64,000 nt of DNA from assembly GCA_009746045.1 (NCBI GenBank), contig RPFO01000188.1:650516-714515 (forward strand), in the 5' to 3' direction. The notes beneath the pieces are model-generated. The model did not search any database and was not told the origin of the DNA. It worked only from the letters and a program-made list of their open reading frames with translations. How positions within the stretch are numbered: position 1 is the stretch's first letter; the number at the start of each line of letters is the position of its first letter. The translations under genes and the position numbers were made by a program. This document shows positions 9,871-17,126 of the stretch, piece by piece. The DNA is from Mesostigma viride (lineage: Eukaryota; Streptophyta; Mesostigmatophyceae; Mesostigmatales; Mesostigmataceae).

Positions 9871-10015
9871 ATATTGCGTTTTAGATTCGGAAAATTATAT
9901 CAGCATGTGCGTCTTAGAAAGACGAAGCGATAGTGATATTCACGACTAAATTCGGTGCTCAAACGTGAAAGTTATGAGCTCCGACAGCCATGGCTACCTC
10001 GTGGCTCGTGGCTCG
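9871..10015 (-). promoter_or_regulatory. Conserved 5' UTR / candidate internal promoter of ORF1-B
   Basis: About 145 bp are nearly identical upstream of the ATG in three ORF1-B copies (here, 58561-58707 and 63649-63796). It opens with CGAGCCA direct repeats and contains TTTCTAAGACGCACATGC followed by TGATATAATTTTCCG about 25-45 bp before the ATG. The TATAA-like element and position suit an internal promoter, but this is inference. Confidence 0.5.
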
Positions 10016-10036
10016 TACCTCCATATATGTTTGTTA

Positions 10037-10537
10037 GCCATGATTCGGTCGGTTTTCCCCCACGCGAACATCCGGTCCGAGGATGCGGATGGCGCTGCCT
10101 TCTATTCCCCCAACCACCGGCCTGACATCGTGGTGCTGGACTTTGAGGGGGGTGGCCGGCATCTGCTTATTGACGTTTCGGTGGCGCGGCCCTTGGCTCT
10201 TAGCCACGTGGCTGGGGCCTCCCTCACGGCAGGTTACACGGCGGACCGGGCGGAGCGGGCCAAGCTCCTGGCCTACGGCGACGTCGGGCACCATCGTGTG
10301 GTGCCCTTTGTCCTGGAGGAGTTTGGGGCCATGGGGCCCCTGACCTCCGCCTTCTTCAAGGAGTGTTGCCGGCTCCGGGAGGATCGGCTGGACCTGGAGG
10401 GCCAGCGGGCCCCATGGTCGGCGCGGACCTGGACGTCATATTGGCGTCAGCGCTTGTCGGTGGCGCTGACTCGGGCCATGGCTGACATCATGCTCCGCCG
10501 TACGCGGGCTGATTTTGCGGTGCAGCAGGGCTATTAG
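10037..10537 (+). CDS. C-terminal endonuclease-like fragment of a non-LTR element (partial)
   Basis: The open frame enters from the truncated 5' end and stops at the TAG at 10535-10537. It contains HRPDIVVLDFEGGG and HLLIDVSVARPL, an RPD...D-V-S-V arrangement. This resembles the restriction-like (PD-(D/E)XK) endonuclease placed C-terminal to RT in R2/CRE/Dualen-type elements, although the spacing between PD and the next acidic residue (15) is slightly long. A conserved GDVGHHRVVPFVLEEFG block and a Trp/Arg-rich end follow. The first ~24 codons of the surrounding open frame belong to flanking elements and are not part of the protein. No RT domain remains. Confidence 0.5.
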   Translation, partial: AMIRSVFPHANIRSEDADGAAFYSPNHRPDIVVLDFEGGGRHLLIDVSVARPLALSHVAGASLTAGYTADRAERAKLLAYGDVGHHRVVPFVLEEFGAMGPLTSAFFKECCRLREDRLDLEGQRAPWSARTWTSYWRQRLSVALTRAMADIMLRRTRADFAVQQGY

Positions 10538-10670
10538 GTTCCTCCCGTTAGGCGTTTCCATTGGTCTTATCGTAGTATAGAGCTTTGACATGGCTCTGTA
10601 TATAGGTTTATAGCTGGGCGTTTGCTTTGGTTTGAGTGATTTCACTCTGCTGTAAGTAATTATATTTTTA
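10037..10670 (+). mobile_element. Retroelement fragment with PD-(D/E)XK-like domain
   Basis: Bounded by the TSD ATATATGTTTGTTA at 10023-10036 and 10671-10684 within PB-like 1, immediately beside the ORF1-B insertion. It is 5'-truncated inside an ORF and has a 133-bp 3' UTR ending GTAAGTAATTATATTTTTA, without the CAAC hairpin of the other families. It is therefore a third, distinct non-LTR lineage. Confidence 0.8.
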
Positions 10671-10834
10671 ATATATGTTTGTTATACATTTCCCATACAC
10701 ATATTGCATGAGTGTGAGGCAGTTGGCTGGTCTCTGTGGCATCATCAAGCACGTAACTGGTGAGTAAAAGCTTCCCATTGACAGCATGTGCCACCAGGTG
10801 TGCTGGCCATCACCTGGCAAGCTATAGCAGCTTA

Positions 10835-11473
10835 ATTAATTAATTAATTAGACTCGTGCTCCCGTTGGGGAGTCACGGAGCATTAACCCCGATGAATGGA
10901 TGGATGGGTGCACACATTCCTACCGGTCTAATCTATCTACATTGGCTACATACTACATCTATCTAACAACATTCTAACTACATCATCTATCTAGGCAGCC
11001 GCACGCTGCCCTAGGGGGAGCTATCTAGCGTGCCGCGGGATTGCACACGCGGGCGCTTCCCCACTGGGGGGGGCTCGTTGTCCTCTATGACCTGGGCCCA
11101 CTTGGCCTTGTCCATCATCTTCTTCCAAATCACGGAGAGGCCTAGGGCCCCCATGTCCTCTACTAGCTGTTCTTTGAAGGTGCAGGCCTTGCGGCGTCTA
11201 ACATCACTGGGCCCAGCCCACGTCAGGAGGTGCCGGCCAGGCTGGGCTGGTCGCAGTCCTGCGGGGGGGCCACGTGAGGTGTCTACCTGATTGGTGCGAG
11301 CTAGGTGCCGGGCCTACTAGCTGCAGGCGGCGTTGCTTAATTGTGCTGGTGATATAGGGCATGCCCTGGTACAGGTCCTCATTGCGGACATGAGCAGCAT
11401 ATCCTACTCTGAAAATGGAACGCAGCATGCTGGTGACCGCGCCGTCCAGCTTGCGGGCCAGGTCGGCGGTGAG
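10835..11473 (-). mobile_element. LINE-A copy, 639-bp 5'-truncated, in PB-like 1
   Basis: Flanked by the TSD ATAGCAGCTTA at 10824-10834 and 11474-11484; the empty site is visible in PB-like 2 near 6823-6834. Minus strand: C-terminal ORF2 fragment (ADLARKLDGAVTSML through RRLQLVG, then frameshifted), 3' UTR, GCTCC hairpin (about 10882-10855) and AATT tail. Confidence 0.8.
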
Positions 11474-12288
11474 ATAGCAGCTTAGGCCTAGTTTATCCTT
11501 GCTAGGGCAGGCTGAAATAGGCTCAACACCACTAGTTTGTTGGTGGCTGCCTCCTAGAATGCATGCCTTGCGTAGGGTGTCCATACCACGTTACCTACGT
11601 GCATGGACAAGGTGGCACCTGCACATAGGTGCCATGTAAGGGCAGTGTGATGATGCAGTTGTGTTTCCCCATCATTGTGGAAGGGAAATGTATTGTTTGG
11701 CATGGTTGGTGGCCATATTAGGAGGTAGTATGCCCACCCCTACTCCCTTGGTTGCTTTTTACCAACGGTACCCCTATGGGCTGTACTGGGTGTAACTGCT
11801 GGTATACCCACCCAAATGATGACCCCAACGGGCTCAAACTGTTCAGCAACTAATTGTTTATCATCCCTGAAGTGGTAGGTGCCTAGGTCTTATAACATAA
11901 TTCAAAATGCACATTCTACCAAAAATGAAAACGCGCATCTTGACCCCCCTGACTTTGACGGCAGTTAAACATGGCCTACCCTGCATATATGTGAGGTTGT
12001 GATATACCAACCCGAAGGGCAACTCATGGACATGCTTGGCCCCCAAGGACAGCCATTGGATATGGGTAGGTTGGATGGCATCTGGTTTGCAAAATTGTGA
12101 AGATCCAGCCGATTTATTGGCAGGATCTCAGACCATTTAGGGGTTAACACCCCCGGAGCGGAGTCTCGTCAGGTGTCTAGCCAGAAGGGTGCTGCCTCTG
12201 TTGGTAGACAGTAGGTAGACAACCTTCCTCGTCGGCTCGCGGCTAACAGGCTTCGGGGACAGCCTCTAAACAGTCCCGTTCCATTACC

Positions 12289-15200
12289 ATGCCTCGACCT
12301 AACCGTCGAGTGAAAGCCATGGTGGTGCCGGTATTTCGGGCCACAACCTCATCTCTCAAATGTCAGATTCGTAAAACCCAACGTTTGCTAGATTACCTAC
12401 GCCTCGGCGTTGTGCAATCAGCCCCAACCCCGAATACCCCGAGCAAGCGGCAGGCTCGCATCCTACGCTTGCAGGACAAAATAAATGCGATGAAAAGCAC
12501 TATTTCTACCGCTTCCCTTTCCCCCTCCGTTCCACCCCCACCTCCACCCCCCGCCGCATCCACCCCCATCATCCATCGTCGTCCTCCCCTGGTGGGCCAG
12601 CAGGCATCCTTGGCCCTTGCCACTTTTAACACCCGCACATTGCTAGCAGATGACGACCATAGCTGCCGGGTAGAGGAGCTAGTCGCATTTTGCATTGAGC
12701 ATCGTGTATCTATTCTAGGCGTCCAGGAACACCGCCGCAAGGTGCCACTTGGCATGGTGAGCACTGATCGCTTGGCGGGTGGCTGGCGGTTTTACTTCGC
12801 TGGCAGCGGTACGCCTGGCCAAGGTGGTGTTGGTCTTTTGTGTTCGCCGCTGGCAGTTGCTAGCCTCAGCACGCTTAAGTTTCTAACCCCACGCCTTATG
12901 GTAGCACATTTCACCTCCGTCGAGGGGCGGTCTAAACACCACCTCACGGTGGGGGTGGGCTACGCACCCCATAGTGGTCTACCTGAGTCGGCCCGTGAGG
13001 AGTTCTTCGAATCCTTGCATAACCTTGAGGGGGTCACTCCGGCCCGCCACTTTTTGGTTATGCTGCTCGACGCCAATGCCACGCTCCCCGTGGGCACTGC
13101 TGGCAGCCGCTTTGCGCCTGCTGACACTACTGCTAACGACAACACTCCCCTGTTTTCTGCTTTTTTGCGGGATAGCGGGATGGTTGCTGTCAACTGCCAC
13201 TTCCAACGTCCCTCACAGGACTTGGTCACTTTTCGTGGCCCGAACGGCCGTCAGGCCTGTTTGGACTACGTGGTGGTACGGCAGTCCAGGTGCACCTCGG
13301 TCCTGGACACCCGAGTGTTTGACACGCCAACGGTACGTGTGCTCTTACCACCGGTTGGTGCGCGCGACCCTTCGGCTCCGGTTCCACGTCCCCGCGCGCC
13401 GCGCCCCAGTGGTCCGCCCTCAGTGACTGGTCTGCTCTACGTCCGGTCAAGGGAGATCCTGAGGACTGGACGGACGCCGAACACGAGCGGAACCGGTGCC
13501 GACGGGAGTACCTGTCGGCCCTGGACGCCCGGGCGGACGTCGACGAGCTGGACAAGGGTGCCCCCAACGCCGCCATTTTTGCGGGCTTTGCGGCCCGTGC
13601 CCCGTTGCTGGCGGCCCGGCACCTGCCGGCCATGCCCCGCCGCCGCCCCGGCCCGCTCTACCGCCAGGACCCCAAGGTCTTGGCCGCCCGGCACCGCCTC
13701 AAGCGTAACCGGGACCCGCTGCAGAAACCAGTGCTCAAGGCCGCCCTCGTGTCCAGAGGCCTACGAGCACGCTCAGGACGCGGAGGCGGCCCAGTGCATC
13801 GCGGATGCCAAGGCCTGCCAGGCTCGCAACCAGGGCAAGGACATGTGGTACCACCTCGACCGGCTCGGCGGCCGGCCGGGCGGCAGCGCACCCCGGTGGA
13901 GCACACGGGGGACGGCACGGCGCCGGTCAGCCTTGACCGCTGGTTGGCCCACAATGTTTCCTTGACCGATGGGGCTCGCGCCCCCCCTCCGCCGCTTCAC
14001 CCCGAGACGGCCGCCCGCCTCGGGGTTGCCGGACCCCCGCCGCCGCCAGCACCCCCCTCCTCGGCCGCGGACTACCAAGTCCCCGCCTTGCAGGAGGGCT
14101 GCCTTGCCACTGACGACGTCGTCCCCCCCTTCACTTTAATTGAAAGAATTGGACGGCGCCCTTGCTCGCCTGCGGTACGATGCCGCATCGTACCGCCGGC
14201 GGCGGTCGGTGCTGACCACCTTTCTGCTGAGCTGCTGAAGACCCCTGATCCGGCGGTTAGGGATCTTCTGCTGGCGTTCTGCAACCGTGTTCTGCTTTCT
14301 GACGAGCCCCCGCCTGCTGAGTGGCAGACGGCCATCCGCGTCATGCTGTACAAGAAGGGCTCTGCTGCTGACCCCGGTAACTACAGGGGTGTCTGCCTCC
14401 AGAGCGCCGGCGGCGCTGAAGGTCTTCATGCGCATGATGCTGCACAGGCTCCGCGCCGCGCTGGACCCATACCTGGGTGAGTCTCAGATGGGTTTCCGTC
14501 GTGGTCGTAATACTGTCATGGCTGTGTTTGTCGCGCGCCGGTTGATGGAGGAGGTGCGTCGCCTTCCCCCTGACAGTTTGCCGCTGGTCTTCATTTTTTT
14601 TTACTATATCAAGGCCTTTGACACGGTCCTCTGGGAGGCTCTTTGGGCCATCCTAGCTCTGGATCGGGTGCCACCTGCGTTTATTGCTGCCATTCGCCGA
14701 CTGTATGAGGGCTCACAGGCAGTAGTGCGGACTGCGGAAGGCACCACCCCACCATTCCCCCTTCACCACGGGGTGTGGCAAGGTTGTGTCCTGTCCCCAT
14801 ACCTGTTCATTATTGTCGTGGATCACGTCATGCGCCGAGCACGTGCGCGCTTTACTGCTCTTAAGGGGTTCGAGCCCGGCTTGGACATCCTTAACGAGAA
14901 AGAACATGGCGGGGTTCGACCTGGTTACCGCCTGGCCGACCTGATTTATGCGGATGACACCACCCTCATCGCGCGCCCCGAGCACATTCAGACCTGGCTG
15001 GACTGTCTGGGCCTGGAGGCGAGGGCGGTGGGGTTGGAGATTACTGTCAAAACTGAGGCGATGGTGATTGGGGCCTCCAGTACACCGCCGCTGCCGCGCC
15101 TGCTCGATGGGACGACGGTCCCGTTCCGCGATCGCTTCAAGCTGTTAGGGAGCTGGCTCCCTGACACCGCCGACGATGTGGACACCCGCATCGGCCTGGC

Positions 15201-15810
15201 CTGGGCTCGGCTTCGTTCACTCAACACCTACTGGCGCTCCAAGGGCCTGGGCGACCACCGCAAGCGCATGCTCTTCAAGGTCCTCGTCCTTACGGTGCTC
15301 ACGTATGGCGCCGAGGCGTGGACCATCACCCCCACGCTGGCATCTAGGCTAGACGGCACAGTTTACAGGATGCTCCGACAGGTCCTCAACGTAGGGTTTT
15401 CCAAGCGCCCGTCATCAGAGTCTTTGTATCAGGGCATGCCCCGTATTTCGGACGAGATTAGACAGCGTAGGATAGCATTTGTAGGACACCTTGCTCGCAC
15501 CAGCCAGGTCGACACCGCCCTTGGTCTGGCCGGCCCCCAGCGGCTTGGCCAGCCAGGACGGCACATTCTGACCTGGCCTGGCCCCAAGGACATTCCCCAA
15601 AAGGTAGGGAAACATGTCACGAACTACGTACAGATGTTGCTGGATGACCTGCTGGTCCCAGCCCAGTTTGAATACCGCATCCACTCTCTCTCCCTTCTTT
15701 GGACTGCCATGCAGAACAAGACGCGGTGGAAGAGGATTGTCAAGGCTCACACGCCCGACCCTGTGGGCAAACCACCTCCCCCCAAGCGGAGGAGGCGTTT
15801 TGATGAGTAG
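12289..15810 (+). pseudogene. LINE-B ORF2: APE endonuclease + reverse transcriptase, inactivated
   Basis: ATG at 12289 starts a basic N-terminus (MPRPNRRVKAM) and a Pro-rich linker. An APE-type endonuclease follows: ATFNTRTL, LGVQEHRR with the catalytic Glu, VGYAPHSG, MLLDANA and CLDYVVV. A frameshift near 13345 precedes the expected SDHR motif, which reads SYHR in the other frame. The linker needs further frame changes (13437-14400). RT: GFRRGRN, FIFFYYIKAFDTV where the first motif-A Asp position reads Tyr (TAC for GAC), HHGVWQGCVLSPYLF, and an intact YADDTTL at about 14945. The C-terminal region is homologous to LINE-A and ends at TAG 15808-15810. It is non-functional by frameshifts and loss of a metal-binding Asp. 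Confidence 0.8.
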
Positions 15811-15894
15811 GGTAGTTAGGCTTTTCTAGACTAGATTAGAGTTGGGTTAGTTCGATTACACGGCTCCTTCCATCCCACCCAACCATCAAGGAAT

Positions 15895-15944
15895 ATGTGC
15901 TACATGATCTCCCAACGGAGGCATGTTATAATTTAATTTAATTT
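15895..15944 (+). other. LINE-B 3' terminal stem-loop and A/T tail
   Basis: ACATG-at-CTCC-CAAC-GGAG-g-CATGT forms a 5-bp outer and 4-bp inner stem with a CAAC loop, followed by an ATTTA-rich tail. The same inner stem and loop end the other LINE-B, LINE-A and ORF1-only copies. It is probably the structure the reverse transcriptase binds to start target-primed synthesis (inference from stringent-type LINEs). Confidence 0.65.
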
Positions 15945-16026
15945 AATAATTTAAAATTAACCTGATCTAGGAAGTGGAGGTGACACTTGGGAGGCAGCCA
16001 GAAAAACGTATTCCAGGAACGAAGCA

Positions 16027-16032
16027 TTTATT
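16027..16032 (-). terminator. Candidate poly(A) signal of hemA
   Basis: AATAAA on the minus strand lies 90 bp after the hemA stop. I saw no TGTAA, the usual signal in Chlamydomonas-type algae, in this short 3' region. Confidence 0.4.
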
Positions 16033-16121
16033 CAAATCAGAAAATAAATTGCTCCAAACACAATGGCGTCTACATCACCATGGCCTCCCGTCAAAATCCT
16101 AGCGATTCCTCTGGTGTATCC

Positions 16122-17126
16122 TCATATTTCGTCATCGTCACTGGAAGCCTTCCCTTTTGAGCTGCCGCTCGACGTGGCAGCCGCCTTGGGCGGCGGAGAT
16201 GCAAACTCGGGCTGCAGGTCAAACATGCGCTCAAGCGCGTGCATGTTCTGGATTGTCTCACCCACACTGCGGCCATCATCTGAGCGCAGCGCCTGCATCG
16301 GCCCATGCAGCAGCTTGTTCACGAGCCCCTTGGACAGCTCCTCAACCGCCTTGCGCTGCTTTTTGGTCAGCTCACCGTCGCCCATCTTGGAGAGTGCCTT
16401 TTCAAGCTCAGACGCGCGAATTGTTTCAGCCTTGGAGCGCAGGCGCTTGATCGTGGGCACCGTCTCGAGGCTGTCGCGCCACGCCTCAAACTCCTGCAGC
16501 TCCTCCATGAGCAAGTGGTGCGCCTCCTTGGCACGCCGCTTGCGCTCCTCCTTGTTTGCCTCGACGACCTCGCGCAGGTCATCCACGTTGTACAGGACCG
16601 ACGTGGGCAGCTCGTTCACACCCGATGCGATGTTGCGGGGCACCGAGATGTCAATGAAACGGCGCACGCCGCCCATCTCGGCGCGCGGCGCGCACATCGA
16701 CTCGATGTGCGACTTGGTCAGCAGTGGCTCCTCGCTTGAGGTTGACGTGAAGATCAGGTCACTGGCCTCCGTCACCTCCAGCAGCTTGGTCATCGGCTGG
16801 TACGTCATGCGCATGTCGGGGAACTCGGCTTGGAGCTCATCAAACCGCTCCTTCCCGCGGTTTAGTACGACGCACTCGGTGCAGTTCTTGGAGACGAGGT
16901 GCTTCACGAGCAGGCGCGACATCTTGCCCGCGCCAACAATGGCAACGCGTACCCCCTGGAGTGTGTTGTTGGGCAGCTTGAGGATGGCCAGCTCCACCGC
17001 CGCTGAGGAGACGGACACGGCACCCGCGGCAATGTTGGTCTCCGCACGCACACGCTTGCCTGCGGTGATCGCCTTCTTGAACAGGCCCGTCAGGTTGCGG
17101 CCAAAGCCGACGACACCCTCACCCAC
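16122..17126 (-). CDS. hemA: hemA exon 4 (NADPH-binding and dimerisation domains)
   Basis: Residues 245-578. It begins [17 protein letters not shown] after the acceptor CTCCCCAG and contains [18 protein letters not shown], the Rossmann [19 protein letters not shown] and the helical C-terminal domain. The stop is at 16122-16124. Confidence 0.93.
   Translation of the reverse strand: MGEGVVGFGRNLTGLFKKAITAGKRVRAETNIAAGAVSVSSAAVELAILKLPNNTLQGVRVAIVGAGKMSRLLVKHLVSKNCTECVVLNRGKERFDELQAEFPDMRMTYQPMTKLLEVTEASDLIFTSTSSEEPLLTKSHIESMCAPRAEMGGVRRFIDISVPRNIASGVNELPTSVLYNVDDLREVVEANKEERKRRAKEAHHLLMEELQEFEAWRDSLETVPTIKRLRSKAETIRASELEKALSKMGDGELTKKQRKAVEELSKGLVNKLLHGPMQALRSDDGRSVGETIQNMHALERMFDLQPEFASPPPKAAATSSGSSKGKASSDDDEI

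Larger units (their letters stand above)
7889..10015 (-). mobile_element. ORF1-B, complete ORF1-only retroposon in PB-like 1
   Basis: Flanked by the 11-bp TSD TACCTCCATAT at 7878-7888 and 10016-10026; the empty site is present in PB-like 2 near 6663. After subtracting one nested insert the element is 1960 bp. Minus-strand order: 5' end CGAGCCACGAGCCACGAGG, 5' UTR, ORF1 (9870-8503), long 3' UTR, hairpin ACATCTACTCCCAACGGAG (about 7938-7915) and AATT tail. It has no RT. The 3' end (GTGCTACAT..CTCCCAACGGAG..TGTT) resembles the LINE-B end and differs from LINE-A. It is the best-delimited member of the family. Confidence 0.85.
5311..12143. mobile_element. PB-like 1: piggyBac-like (TTAA) transposon, outer copy
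   Basis: The terminal inverted repeat CCCCTAAATGGTCT (left 5311-5324; right end reverse-complemented to 12143) is bounded by TTAA at 5307-5310 and 12144-12147. TTAA target duplication plus termini starting CCC fit the piggyBac superfamily. Its own sequence is 5311-5803, 7507-7888, 10027-10036, 10685-10834 and 11485-12143, summing to 1694 bp, against 1699 bp for the uninterrupted copy inside it. I found no transposase-like ORF, so it is probably non-autonomous. Subterminal palindromes of the type GCCGATGCATCGGC flank both ends. Confidence 0.8.
4833..12214 (+). pseudogene. LINE-B ORF1 (C-terminal half), interrupted by a transposon
   Basis: Translation from 4833 gives QAAKSAATAAVTQNAV, then NMVIKNFQKGE and GDFSLDEDYTPAQLK. 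This is the same RNA-binding/C-terminal domain layout as the ORF1-only elements, but clearly diverged from them. One frame change lies near 5160-5190; downstream the frame reads ETKELETPGKRIKLRLL up to GKRITGVPI at 5306. Joining 5310 to 12148 (deleting the piggyBac-like element and one TTAA) continues in frame as NTPGAESRQVSSQKG to a TAG at 12212-12214. The clean rejoining shows that the transposon hit a coding region. The N-terminus is missing through 5' truncation. Confidence 0.7.
4833..15944 (+). mobile_element. LINE-B, longest copy, split by a nested DNA-transposon stack
   Basis: Coding order is ORF1 C-terminal half (4833-5306, continuing at 12148-12214), a 74-bp spacer, ORF2 with APE endonuclease and RT (12289-15810), a ~90-bp 3' UTR, the hairpin ACATGATCTCCCAACGGAGG (about 15902-15926) and an ATTTAATTTA-rich tail. 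AATAATTTAAAA occurs at 4821-4832 and 15945-15956 and may be the TSD, though it is low-complexity. A piggyBac-like element (5311-12143) separates the two halves. Without insertions the copy is about 4.27 kb and lacks the start of ORF1. It ends 177 bp from the hemA stop codon. Confidence 0.8.

Noticed and set aside
9965-10036. N-terminal 24 residues of the endonuclease-motif ORF
   Set aside because: This part belongs to the ORF1-B 5' UTR and the PB-like flank; the element begins at 10037 by its TSD.
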